This document shows positions 1 through 7,888 of a stretch of 64,000 nucleotides of DNA, in pieces. The notes beneath the pieces were generated by a model that was not told where the DNA came from, did no database searches, and saw only the letters and a program-made list of their open reading frames with translations. The stretch spans positions 10,938-74,937 of the forward strand of contig OMXX01000014.1 in assembly GCA_900315105.1 (NCBI GenBank). Direction: 5' to 3'. Every line of letters starts with the position of its first letter. The first letter of the stretch is position 1. Origin of the DNA: an uncultured Prevotellaceae bacterium (GTDB lineage Bacteria > Bacteroidota > Bacteroidia > Bacteroidales > Bacteroidaceae). Made by a program: the position numbers and the translations under genes.

Positions 1-573
1 AATCTTGATATTGTAGAAGCCAAGGCGGTTGGCAAGCGGAGCATAGAAATAGTCGGTCTCTCCCGCAATCTTCATCTGCTTGGCAGGTCGCATACTGCTA
101 AGCGTTCGCATGTTATGCAGACGGTCGGCAAGCTTTATAAGAATGGCACGCACGTCATAGTGCATGGAGTCAAGCATCTGCCTAAAGTTATCCAACTGCT
201 TCGACATTGCATAGTTAGGCTTCTTCTGCTTCGTCACCACCCTCACGAGGAAAGCCACGTCATCACCAAAGAGGCGTCGCATATCATCATCGGTATATTC
301 GGTATCCTCCACCACATCGTGAAGGAAAGCAGCACATACAGGGGGAGCGCTGAGCTTCATTTCCACAGCCACGATTCTTGCCACGGCAATAGGATGAATG
401 ATATACGGTTCACCCGTCATTCGCTTCTGGTTGGCATGGGCATCATGTGCAAGCTGATAAGCACGCCTCATCAGTTCCATCTCCTCGATGGTACATCGTG
501 GTGACATAGCAGTAAAGACTTCCTCAGCCCTACTGTTTATCTCTAGTTCTGTGAGTTGCCGCACATGCTCCAT
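1..573 (-). CDS. RelA/SpoT-family (p)ppGpp synthetase/hydrolase, N-terminal part
   Basis: Partial gene: 191 residues are visible and the frame is still open at base 1. The product belongs to the long RSH family that makes and/or degrades the alarmone (p)ppGpp in the cytoplasm during the stringent response. The visible part is the HD hydrolase domain, with YIIHPIAVA, the metal-binding HDVVEDT and KLADRLHNMRT motifs all intact, so hydrolase activity is expected. The synthetase and regulatory domains would lie beyond the edge. The start at 573 gives MEHVRQLTELEINSRAEE, and a consensus Bacteroidetes promoter lies 60-90 bp upstream. Whether this is the SpoT-like bifunctional enzyme or a paralogue cannot be decided from this part. 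Confidence 0.93.
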   Translation of the reverse strand, partial: MEHVRQLTELEINSRAEEVFTAMSPRCTIEEMELMRRAYQLAHDAHANQKRMTGEPYIIHPIAVARIVAVEMKLSAPPVCAAFLHDVVEDTEYTDDDMRRLFGDDVAFLVRVVTKQKKPNYAMSKQLDNFRQMLDSMHYDVRAILIKLADRLHNMRTLSSMRPAKQMKIAGETDYFYAPLANRLGFYNIKI

Positions 574-633
574 AATTGTATGTTCTCCTAAATTATCCTT
601 AGGTAAGTTTTTTTGAAAAACGAAAATTCAACT

Positions 634-665
634 GCAAAAATACGGAAAAGAATAGAAACGACAAA
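634..665 (-). promoter_or_regulatory. Promoter of the RelA/SpoT-family gene
   Basis: On the minus strand TTTG (662-665) is followed after exactly 19 bp by TATTTTTGC (634-642), which fits the Bacteroidetes sigma-ABfr consensus TTTG-N19-TAnnTTTG. Transcription would start near 627, about 55 bp before the ATG at 573. Confidence 0.75.
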
Positions 666-883
666 ACATTTTTTCACTTTTTTCGTAATAAACGTTTAAT
701 TATTAACAATTAGCGACTTTTATGCTTTACTTCGCATGCATCTTGTCATTTCTGAAATAATCAGGACTTGCATATTTTCGACTATTCAATTGAAAAACGT
801 GACAGATACACAATTTCAATTTTGTTTTTATCGAAATTTAGACATTTTAACATTCCGCACAAGCCTTTATCGAATAAAATCGC

Positions 884-892
884 TATCTTTGC
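884..892 (+). promoter_or_regulatory. -7 box upstream of the DUF4738 lipoprotein gene
   Basis: TATCTTTGC matches the Bacteroidetes -7 element. No clear TTTG lies 19-21 bp upstream. The predicted leader of about 95 nt contains three short inverted repeats: 918-932, 937-954 and 951-968. The last two share bases 951-954 and cannot form together. The rest of 574-994 is AT-rich with nothing else recognised. Confidence 0.55.
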
Positions 893-994
893 ACTCAGCA
901 AATCTGAGACCGTGCGCCAGCCTTTAGGGCTGACAAGCACTTTTGCTTTCGTGCGATATGCTTCGCACATTGTCACTCTGCAAATCCAAGACCA

Positions 995-1540
995 ATGAAT
1001 AAAATCTACATTATACTAAGCCTATCATGTGCATTAGCGATAGCCAGTTCACTTACATCCTGCAAGAACAAGCAGCAGGATGAGGATATCATGATTGAGA
1101 AGATAATCGACAAGCCCAAAAGCAAGGCGACGAGCATGGCGGCAAAGTCAACTTCCGGCACAGCCAACTGGGCAGGAAGCAAATACAACTTTTCCATCCG
1201 TCGTGCAGCCGATACAAGTCTTGAAGATGTGGAGAACCATGACTCACTCTTCCACGACAACCGTATTGAGCTGACCATAACCCGTACCGACGGCTCACAG
1301 TTCTTCTCACAGACATTCACGAAGAGCAGTTTCTCCGGTCTTCTGAATCGCGACACAAAGGAGAACGGAGTGTTCATCAGCATGGCATACGACAAGAGCG
1401 ATGCGAATCACCTCTATTTCGTGGCAAGTATCGGAAGTCCTGATGAGTCATACGATGACTTCACGCTCGTTCAGCTCATCATCGACCGTCAGGGCGCTAC
1501 AACCGTAGCATCCTACACACCACCAGAAACAGCGATGTAA
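995..1540 (+). CDS. DUF4738-like lipoprotein
   Basis: A 181-residue protein with a lipoprotein signal peptide (hydrophobic segment 4-19, lipobox LTSC with Cys23). After a Lys/Gln/Glu-rich linker the mature part has a compact domain around TRTDGSQFFSQTFTKSSF (about 105-122) and a C-terminal half rich in beta-strand-like sequence. This resembles my memory of the DUF4738 family of small Bacteroidales lipoproteins, whose function is unknown. It is probably anchored in the outer or inner membrane facing the periplasm. It is monocistronic: its own -7 box lies upstream and a strong terminator follows the stop by about 15 bp. The family assignment is from memory and unverified. Confidence 0.8.
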   Translation: MNKIYIILSLSCALAIASSLTSCKNKQQDEDIMIEKIIDKPKSKATSMAAKSTSGTANWAGSKYNFSIRRAADTSLEDVENHDSLFHDNRIELTITRTDGSQFFSQTFTKSSFSGLLNRDTKENGVFISMAYDKSDANHLYFVASIGSPDESYDDFTLVQLIIDRQGATTVASYTPPETAM

Positions 1541-1553
1541 AAAAGATACAGAA

Positions 1554-1597
1554 ACGACAACCCCACCACGAAAGCGGTGGGGTTGCCGTTTTTATCA
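1554..1597. terminator. Bidirectional terminator between convergent genes
   Basis: A 9-bp GC-rich stem, AACCCCACC / GGTGGGGTT (1559-1567 with 1576-1584), has an 8-nt loop and is followed by GCCGTTTTT. It ends the plus-strand lipoprotein gene. The convergent micro-peptide gene stops at 1595-1597, inside the T-run, so one structure may serve both directions. Confidence 0.8.
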
Positions 1598-1771
1598 GTC
1601 TGCCCACACCGTAGGTTCTGCAGAGTCATAATCAGTGTCTGGATCAGAGTTAGAACTCGATCTCATAATCTTGAAAGTATGAGTGTCAAGCGATTGAGGT
1701 GACTGTGCCACCATACTACGGCATCTCAACTCGTGAGATCTTGCTATTGGTTTTAGATATTCCTTTTTCAT
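1595..1771 (-). CDS. 'MKKEYLKP' micro-peptide A, translationally coupled
   Basis: A 58-residue ORF. Its ATG (1769-1771) overlaps the TGA of the upstream 583-residue gene (1768-1770), which suggests coupled translation. The first 24 residues, MKKEYLKPIARSHELRCRSM then VAQS, match micro-peptide B at 3639-3836 in all but two positions. After that the two peptides diverge completely; this one is rich in Ser, Asp and Thr and ends in PTVWAD. Short Bacteroidales proteins that begin MKKxYxKP and then have a variable tail are common and uncharacterised. No signal peptide, Cys-pair or lipobox is visible. Function unknown; a leader-plus-variable-core (RiPP-like) arrangement is possible but unproven. Confidence 0.6.
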   Translation of the reverse strand: MKKEYLKPIARSHELRCRSMVAQSPQSLDTHTFKIMRSSSNSDPDTDYDSAEPTVWAD

Positions 1772-3519
1772 TTTACTATAACCTTTTTACCGTTAATTAT
1801 ATTAAAGCCTTTTTGAGGAACATTCAAACGCTGTCCATTAATGTTGAAGATATTATCTCCTTCAATATGGTTATCGCGAACAGAAACCACTCCCGTTATA
1901 CTTTCCTCTATTTCAAATGCAATCTTGGCGTTATTACTATTCGATAAATCCAGATACACAACACCCGCACTTGGAGTGTCAGCTTTCCAAGGATAGAATG
2001 CAATACCATTACCCTCTCCTGCACGATAGCCAAGACGATAGGCATCAACAGGCGTTCCTGTAACGGAAGCACTCAGAAGATTATCATTTCCTTCATACTC
2101 GTATGGCGATGCATCCTTTGTCATTGTTATCAGGTAGGTTCCGTCCTCCTGAACATTATCTGTATGCAAAATGACAGGACAAGCCATAGGCACCTTCTTC
2201 CCTGTCCTATTGATGAGTTTAACAGCATCTTCCTCATCCTCCTTCCCTACTACCACATACACATCAGTATTATTATCAACGGTATAGCTATTATATGCGT
2301 CATAGAACGGTCTCCACCCCTGCATATCGGCAATTGTCGTAAGAGTTACGTTATCTCCATCAACAATAACAGAAGCGGCGCTTTCCTGATATTTTATCTT
2401 GTCTATCTTTATACCACCATTTACATTAAAGATGTAATATGTGACACCAGCTTTCATTTTTGCCTGAAGGGTTTTCCATACATTCGGATCATCGCTCACA
2501 CCGTATGCAATCACACTCGAACTATTTGTATTACTTACAACATCCGTTCCTATCGCACACATTCTCGTTTGTCCCAAAGTACTAGTTGAAGAATACGTCA
2601 CAGTCATCTCACCATCATATTCTGGAGTAAAGACAACACAGTTTGCCCTTGGCGTACTCGCTGAAATCAGATTAAGACAATGATTTTTAACCATGGTATA
2701 TGAGTCATCATTGCTATCATAACCTTTAACCAAAATACCATCATAATCAAGCGTTACTATGCTTCCTTTAAATGTGAAGTCAGAATATTCATTAAAATCC
2801 CAGTCATATCTTGTCCAACTGGCAAAGATAATAGTAGGTTCAGTAATAGCGTCCGTTTCTTTTACAAATACAGTACGAGCTTGGTCCTTATACCACCCAT
2901 TAAAATGCCATTTTTCTTCTTGGAGAATCGGTAAATTACTATAACTATCTTTACAGTATTGCCCCATAAGACTCTCACATCCTTTTACATCGTATGCAGC
3001 CACATTGCCAGGCATATAGACAAAGCCGTACACACCACATAAATCTGTTGCCGTCATGGTATATGTGGTATTTTCTGCCAAAACAAAATATTTCACGCCA
3101 TAACCAAGTAATACTTTTTGATCTTTGGCTATCTCATAACATTCAGCAACACCATCCAGATTATTAATTCTCAAGTCATTGGCATCATTAACTACTGTAT
3201 TATCCCCCCATGTCCTCGCATAATACACGAGCAACACGCCTTTACTTTGCGTTTCAATCGTAAAGTCAGTAGCAGTATTATCACCAGAATGTACTTTGAC
3301 ATAATGAGTCACATTCTCATTATAGATTGTTCGTGCTTTTTCTTTCGTTGAAACTGAAGTTTTTTGGGGCTTAATCGTCACACCATCCAATGATATATTG
3401 GAAAGTGAAGATTCTGCACCATAGAAATAGCGTCTCTCAGCATGTGCGGAGATAGACATAACGAAAAACATTGTTATAACGAACAACGCTACTATAATTT
3501 TTTCAATTTTGTTTTTCAT
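1768..3519 (-). CDS. Secreted InlB-repeat protein with C-terminal sorting tail
   Basis: A 583-residue protein. The signal peptide covers residues 1-28 (hydrophobic 8-24, cleavage near AHAE). One Listeria-Bacteroides (InlB B) repeat unit lies at about 196-237, with WHFNGWYKDQ and ASW. The remainder looks like beta-sandwich adhesin sequence. The last 30 residues (FNINGQRLNVPQKGFNIING and a Lys-rich end) resemble type-A sorting tails used by type IX secretion, so the protein is probably exported to the cell surface. It shares this tail pattern with the proteins at 11390, 21520 and 46906. The gene lies downstream of micro-peptide B and ends coupled to micro-peptide A. A decayed sister copy lies at 3837-4055. 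No catalytic motif was recognised, so a structural or adhesive role is most likely. Confidence 0.8.
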   Translation of the reverse strand: MKNKIEKIIVALFVITMFFVMSISAHAERRYFYGAESSLSNISLDGVTIKPQKTSVSTKEKARTIYNENVTHYVKVHSGDNTATDFTIETQSKGVLLVYYARTWGDNTVVNDANDLRINNLDGVAECYEIAKDQKVLLGYGVKYFVLAENTTYTMTATDLCGVYGFVYMPGNVAAYDVKGCESLMGQYCKDSYSNLPILQEEKWHFNGWYKDQARTVFVKETDAITEPTIIFASWTRYDWDFNEYSDFTFKGSIVTLDYDGILVKGYDSNDDSYTMVKNHCLNLISASTPRANCVVFTPEYDGEMTVTYSSTSTLGQTRMCAIGTDVVSNTNSSSVIAYGVSDDPNVWKTLQAKMKAGVTYYIFNVNGGIKIDKIKYQESAASVIVDGDNVTLTTIADMQGWRPFYDAYNSYTVDNNTDVYVVVGKEDEEDAVKLINRTGKKVPMACPVILHTDNVQEDGTYLITMTKDASPYEYEGNDNLLSASVTGTPVDAYRLGYRAGEGNGIAFYPWKADTPSAGVVYLDLSNSNNAKIAFEIEESITGVVSVRDNHIEGDNIFNINGQRLNVPQKGFNIINGKKVIVK

Positions 3520-3638
3520 TTACAATATAACGTTTGGTTTTGTTTATGAAAGGATTACCCTGCCATCTCATTTTATAGACAAGGTTCTGCATATCATTTT
3601 TATAAAGATTACATCCATAACAGATGCAGTTAATAATA

Positions 3639-3836
3639 TCACTCAGCGCAATCAGGTATCCAGCCAGAATATGAAGAAGAATATGAATCAGATTCCGAAT
3701 CAGAATCATAATCATAACCACCACCTCGATTCCCCATTTGGAGTGATGACCGTGACATATATACTGACTGTGCCACCATACTACGGCATCTCAACTCGTG
3801 AGATTTTGCTGTGGGTTTTAGGTATTCCTTTTTCAT
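3639..3836 (-). CDS. 'MKKEYLKP' micro-peptide B
   Basis: A 65-residue ORF beginning MKKEYLKPTAKSHELRCRSM and continuing VAQS, nearly identical over 24 residues to micro-peptide A at 1595-1771. The C-terminal half is different: a Gly patch followed by an Asp/Ser/Tyr-rich tract of alternating acidic and hydroxyl residues, ending DCAE. The N-terminal coding DNA is as conserved as the peptide. It lies just after the decayed secreted-gene copy, in the position its sister holds after the intact gene. Its survival beside a dead neighbour suggests the peptide has a function of its own. Function unknown. Confidence 0.6.
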   Translation of the reverse strand: MKKEYLKPTAKSHELRCRSMVAQSVYMSRSSLQMGNRGGGYDYDSDSESDSYSSSYSGWIPDCAE

Positions 3837-4055
3837 AGTAGTATAAATTTTTATAGTTGATATATTAAAGTCTTTTTAGGGGGAAGATGCAAATGCTGCT
3901 CATTACTGTCGAGTAACTCAAGTAATGGAAGACGGTAAACTCACAGAAGTAAAGATATAGCGATTACCTGTCTCTGCATGTGCGGAGACAGACATAATGA
4001 AAAACATTGCTACAACGAACAACGCAACTATAATTTTATCAATTATATTTTTCAT
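3837..4055 (-). pseudogene. Decayed copy of the secreted InlB-repeat gene
   Basis: From ATG 4055 the sequence encodes MKNIIDKIIVALFVVAMFF and on to AHAE, clearly homologous to the signal peptide of the 583-residue protein, but it stops after 45 residues at 3918-3920. From 3917 to 3837 the DNA matches the last 80 or so bases of the intact gene (the NINGQRL...VPQKG region) with substitutions and stops. About 1.6 kb of the middle is missing. The gene was therefore internally deleted after tandem duplication. The 45-residue ORF could still be translated as a secreted fragment. Confidence 0.8.
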
Positions 4056-4134
4056 AGAAACAATAAGGTTTTATATTTTTGAAAGGGATTAAGTGTAATT
4101 GTACGTATCCGAAATATCACTCGAATCATACAAT

Positions 4135-4166
4135 GCAAAATTACATTTTTTTCCTCAAAACACAAA
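4135..4166 (-). promoter_or_regulatory. Promoter for the duplicated InlB/micro-peptide module
   Basis: TTTG (4163-4166, minus strand) is followed after 19 bp by TAATTTTGC (4135-4143), a consensus Bacteroidetes promoter. It lies 80 bp before the ATG of the decayed copy and is the only good promoter seen for the whole 4055-1595 unit. Confidence 0.7.
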
Positions 4167-4273
4167 ATATTTTTACAATTTTCTATCCCAAATCTCGAAT
4201 TTTCTCTCTTTCACAACAAAAAAGATGTTTTTTCATGGATAAAACGCACATTAAGGACAGAAAATTCTACAGA

Positions 4274-4303
4274 AAAACTCCCCCATCACTTACGTGATGG
4301 GAA
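4274..4303 (-). terminator. Terminator of the ORF6N gene
   Basis: On the minus strand CCCATCAC-gtaa-GTGATGGG is followed by GGAGTTTTT, 15 bp after the ORF6N stop. Its sequence closely matches the terminator at 5418-5453 in the same orientation. Confidence 0.75.
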
Positions 4304-4317
4304 GGAAATGCTATCGA

Positions 4318-4863
4318 TTACTTTGAACGTTTTATTGTATGCTTAATCTTGACAACAGCAAAGTTCAGTTCCACCTGTGTCTCTGATTCCGTAGTGCTTA
4401 GGTTATTGCCTATCACATCCGAAATCAATTCCCCACTTTGCTTGAGAAGCACCTTTTGCTCTTCCGGATTCTCCGTTTTCTGAAGTTCCTCCATCTTTCT
4501 AACCATCTCACGCACTTGAGTGAAAGTATCGATAATGGCTATTGTCGCCTTCACGGCAGCTTCCGATTTCAGAATGGTGGCAAGCATATATAATCCTCGC
4601 TCGGTAAAAGCAGTAGGTGCTACCGTACTGTGTTTCAACGTCTTAAACCGGTCAAAATTTTTGACCAGTTCTTCCCGTTCAAACCTATCCACTTCAAAGA
4701 TATACCCAAACGGAAACTTATTAGGATTATTCCTTACGGCTTGGTTCACCTCCTTAGTCTTGACTCCGTAAAGCGTTGCCACATCACGGTCAAGCAGCAC
4801 ATCCTGCCCTCTTAGTTTGATGACAAGATTCTGCACATCATCTGTTTTTATGATTTCATCCAT
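4318..4863 (-). CDS. ORF6N domain DNA-binding protein
   Basis: A 181-residue protein with an N-terminal ORF6N domain at about 8-100: a start like IIKTDDVQNLVIKLRGQDVL, then LYGVKTKEVNQAVRNNPNKF, a Phe-rich FPFGYIFEV stretch, and the closing AFTERGLYMLATIL motif. ORF6N domains are DNA-binding modules first described in phages and found in many Bacteroidetes genomes. The C-terminal 80 residues are largely helical and charged, possibly for oligomerisation. The gene stands alone, with an 11-bp-phased array (4940-5040) and a MITE-like element directly upstream and its own terminator downstream, as in a mobile cargo unit. A role as repressor or regulator is inference. Confidence 0.88.
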   Translation of the reverse strand: MDEIIKTDDVQNLVIKLRGQDVLLDRDVATLYGVKTKEVNQAVRNNPNKFPFGYIFEVDRFEREELVKNFDRFKTLKHSTVAPTAFTERGLYMLATILKSEAAVKATIAIIDTFTQVREMVRKMEELQKTENPEEQKVLLKQSGELISDVIGNNLSTTESETQVELNFAVVKIKHTIKRSK

Positions 4864-4939
4864 ATCATTTCTCCTTTCTTATCTGCAAAGATACACAATT
4901 TCCATGATAATGCCAAAGAAAAAACAGAGAAAGTCTAAT

Positions 4940-5040
4940 TCCTATGTAAGTCCTATGTGATTCCCTTGCAAATCCCATTTTTCGCCTATTCTCAGGAACG
5001 GACTTGGAACGGTTTTATAACGGTATTACAACGGACTTAC
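4940..5040. repeat. 11-bp-phased degenerate array upstream of the ORF6N gene
   Basis: TCC-type cores (TCCTATGT, TCCTATGT, TCCCTTGC, TCCCATTT, GCCTATT) start at 4940, 4951, 4962, 4973 and 4984. AACGG cores then start at 4997, 5008, 5019 and 5030. Within each block the step is exactly 11 bp. It begins about 75 bp before the ORF6N start codon. Confidence 0.85.
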
Positions 5041-5063
5041 TATTACGGCATATAACAGGCAAG

Positions 5064-5358
5064 TGTGATTTTTTTTAGAATTAAACGCCAAACACATACA
5101 TGGGGGTAGAATTCGCATGATAACATACTGTGTATCAAAGTGTTTATATGCATGTACGTGTTTATCCAACTCGTACATGAGTCGTACATAACACGTACAT
5201 GCTTTTGCGTAAACAAACAGGACATGAGACTTATGTATGTGTCATGTACGTGTTCAGCAAACACGTACATGCTCTTAACTTGCTAATTATCAGCATAATT
5301 ACAATCCATTTTATAGTATATGTACGTGTTTGGCGTTTAATTCTAAAAAAAAATCGCA
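5064..5358. mobile_element. MITE-like element with long terminal inverted repeats
   Basis: A 295-bp non-coding element. The left end (5064-5102) and right end (5320-5358) are inverted repeats of about 38 bp with few mismatches, sharing AGAATTAAACGCCAAACAC next to a run of 8 T (left) or 9 A (right). The interior is packed with CGTACATG / CATGTACG words; three CGTACAT units start at 5172, 5183 and 5194, exactly 11 bp apart. No transposase is encoded and no clear target-site duplication is visible. It could be a non-autonomous transposon or a large cruciform regulatory site. Together with the array at 4940 and the terminator at 5418 it accounts for most of the 630-bp gap. Confidence 0.7.
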
Positions 5359-5417
5359 TGTGGTGCAAATTTTTTCACCATCTCATAACGTTGAGCTTGC
5401 GAAACCTGAGTAACTCC

Positions 5418-5453
5418 ATAAAAAACTCCCCCACCACTTGCGTGATGAGGGAG
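5418..5453 (-). terminator. Terminator of the fimbrillin operon
   Basis: On the minus strand CTCCCTCATCAC (5442-5453) pairs with GTGGTGGGGGAG (5426-5437) across a GCAA loop, with only G-U wobbles, and TTTTTT follows. It lies 40 bp after the fimbrillin stop. Confidence 0.85.
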
Positions 5454-5493
5454 AGATTTAATTATCTAATCAATTTAGGATATGTGGAGGGAA

Positions 5494-7668
5494 TTAATTA
5501 ACAACCTTGATAACCTTAACAGCGTATTCACCGTCGTTCTGGTTATAAACATCGAAGTAGAAATGACCTTCTGTGTAGGTTTCAGCCTTAACACTAAGAA
5601 TGTTTGCCTCTACAAGACCTGCTACATTATCACCGACCTTCGTCTGCTTGAATGTATAAGAAACAAAGTCACCGTTAGCATCAACGTTCTTGACGAAGTA
5701 AACCTTACCTGCAGTTGCTGTACCAGAAACAATAGGAGTCTCATCATCAGCAAGTACAACCTCATAGTAGTTTGTAGGATCAGCATCAGCAGCTGCAGCA
5801 GAAACCACATTGTAAACCTTCTCGTCACCTGAAGGAGGTGTAGTTACATATACATAAGCGTATATGCCTGCATCAAGCTTATCAATATCAATCTTAGCAG
5901 CCTGACCAGCTGTAACTTTGATTGGCTGATCGTCAACACCATTAACAATCTCATCTACAGTATTGTCAATGTTTGTATTTTTAGTAAGAGTGATACCATT
6001 GCGCCCAATAGGACTGTCAGCATTATAAGCATTTGTACGATTCTGGAGAGCATCCATAACCTCAGCCTCAGATGCATTTGCCTTATCTACAGCGAAGAGG
6101 AGTGACTTACCTGCAGTATTCAAGTCTGTTTTGAGGGTTGGAGCATCGCTATTATCCATAACCTGAACATAAACATCCTTTACATCTGTTGATACACCTG
6201 CCTTCTGAGCCTTGCTATACTCATTATTAGCCTTTGTATGTCCTTGCTGATAAGTTGTGATAGAAGGAGTTGCAACTGTTGTAACAGTAGTCTGCTCAGC
6301 ATTAGCATCTGTGAAGCTTGCCACAACAGCATCGAAAGTGATTGGGAAAAGACCCTGTTTATCACTAGATACCGTGCTTGTCCAACCGTTAGAGTTGTCA
6401 GAAATCTTGAAGATGTATGTATAAGCGTAGTTAGGCTGCCATACAGTATAAGTAGCAGGAACTACAGCCTTTGCACCATAAACCTTGATTTCCTCACCTG
6501 AACCATCAGTTGAAACGAGAGTATAGTCAACACGGAGAGTCAGAGGCTGACCATTTGTGTTAGGAATAACTGCAGTATAGTATTTATCTGCATCAGAACC
6601 TGCGAATGTAGCATCAGGAAGAGTTCTGCCAAGGTAGTTACCAGTAGCCTCATTTCCTTCGACACCATCAAAATTAGCAAGTGTACCAAAAGTCTGCGTC
6701 GAAGCCCCCGCACCAACAGGAGTAACAGAAACGCTTGCCTTGTTGTAATCATCCTTAGTGCTATTATTAGATCCGATACGTGGATACATAACAGTTACAC
6801 TACCACTCTGTGGGAGAGTACCACTACCCGTAGTGAAGAGAGTTGCAGCTGTTGAAGTACCTTGACCAAGATCATCTGGAGCAGTAGGATCTTCCGCATC
6901 TTCAGAATAGAAATTGACATCCTTTACTGAATAACCAGGTACTTTCTCATAAAGAGCAATACGAACCTTAGCAGCCATGTTTTTGAATGTAAGGGTTACT
7001 GGCTGACCATAGTTTGCCTTTAACACTTTATTAATGTCTGTATAGTAACACTGCAAAAGATCATCTGCATCATAAGCGGTAAAAGTGAAACCGTCTGTTG
7101 CAAGTGTAGATCCTTTGTTGATACGAGTAACCTGAACCTGGCCATTTGCTGCATCAGTTGTAACAGCCTCACGTTGACCTGTTGACCATGCGATAAAATC
7201 ATACTGGGGAACAGAATAATCCCAGTATTTTACAGTCTGAGACTTTGCATCATTTTCACCAGAGTGGAGAGCAGTCCAAGTTGAACCAATCAGACGACCT
7301 GTGATACCAGCCTGCTTACCAACATATTCCCAGTTATTGGTGTTGGTCTCTGTTGTACCTGCAGAGTTGTAGTCGTAACCTACGAGGTAGTTGTCGAATA
7401 CTACAGTTGTAGAAGGAGAATTTGTTTGTTCAGAACCTTTAGTTCCCTCTACTACGAACATGCCACCGAGTTTCTCAGCAGCAGTAGCACCAATGAATTC
7501 ACCTGCACGTGTGGTCTTTGCATTACCTGCAACGAATGTGATTTCACCATTACCTTGCTGTGCAACCTCCGTACCGTTATCTGTACCCAAGAAATCATTA
7601 TCGGAGCAACCCACCAATGTGAGGGATGCTAGGGCCGCGAGTCCAATTAGATAATTAGAAGTTTTCAT
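5494..7668 (-). CDS. Fimbrillin-family (Mfa-like) lipoprotein
   Basis: A 724-residue protein when started at MKTSNYLIG (7668). The open frame extends 21 residues further upstream, but only this start places a lipoprotein signal at the N-terminus (lipobox LVGC, Cys21). The body has the hallmarks of the Bacteroidales fimbrillin superfamily: an early TTRA/AGEFIG cleavage-like region, WEYVG and QTVKYWDYS motifs, KVRIALYEKVPGYSVKDV, and the typical VWQPNYAYTYIFKI strand near residue 430. A repetitive C-terminal extension of about 270 residues follows. Fimbrillins are exported as lipoproteins and assembled into surface fimbriae. It is the last gene after DUF3575 and DUF5119, which commonly accompany fimbrillins. 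A 267-bp gap with a palindromic repeat separates it from DUF5119, so its level may be set separately. Confidence 0.85.
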   Translation of the reverse strand: MKTSNYLIGLAALASLTLVGCSDNDFLGTDNGTEVAQQGNGEITFVAGNAKTTRAGEFIGATAAEKLGGMFVVEGTKGSEQTNSPSTTVVFDNYLVGYDYNSAGTTETNTNNWEYVGKQAGITGRLIGSTWTALHSGENDAKSQTVKYWDYSVPQYDFIAWSTGQREAVTTDAANGQVQVTRINKGSTLATDGFTFTAYDADDLLQCYYTDINKVLKANYGQPVTLTFKNMAAKVRIALYEKVPGYSVKDVNFYSEDAEDPTAPDDLGQGTSTAATLFTTGSGTLPQSGSVTVMYPRIGSNNSTKDDYNKASVSVTPVGAGASTQTFGTLANFDGVEGNEATGNYLGRTLPDATFAGSDADKYYTAVIPNTNGQPLTLRVDYTLVSTDGSGEEIKVYGAKAVVPATYTVWQPNYAYTYIFKISDNSNGWTSTVSSDKQGLFPITFDAVVASFTDANAEQTTVTTVATPSITTYQQGHTKANNEYSKAQKAGVSTDVKDVYVQVMDNSDAPTLKTDLNTAGKSLLFAVDKANASEAEVMDALQNRTNAYNADSPIGRNGITLTKNTNIDNTVDEIVNGVDDQPIKVTAGQAAKIDIDKLDAGIYAYVYVTTPPSGDEKVYNVVSAAAADADPTNYYEVVLADDETPIVSGTATAGKVYFVKNVDANGDFVSYTFKQTKVGDNVAGLVEANILSVKAETYTEGHFYFDVYNQNDGEYAVKVIKVVN

Positions 7669-7888
7669 AATTGAATGTTTTTTTGGTTTTGTTATTAATG
7701 TTTTTTGTGTTTTCTGACTAATCCCTCGCAAACAAGGTGATAGTCATGGGCTGACCAGAGTCAGCAGGAATGAGCGTAAGTTTAATTTCTTTCTGTGTCT
7801 TTTTTTAATGAGTTTTAGAGTGTTAATATTTATTTTTATTTTTGTTTTTTTCTATATATAATTTGCAATTGAGGAAGTAAGAGTAAGA

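Noticed and set aside
1006..1395. Antisense 129-residue ORF over the DUF4738 gene
   Set aside because: The plus strand encodes a lipoprotein with promoter and terminator, and the antisense frame has neither.
5199..5501. 100-residue ORF across the MITE and terminator
   Set aside because: It is composed of inverted-repeat and terminator sequence and shows no homology signal.
7669..7731. Upstream in-frame start for the fimbrillin gene
   Set aside because: The extra 21 residues are basic and would bury the lipoprotein signal. Starting at 7668 puts the signal at the N-terminus.
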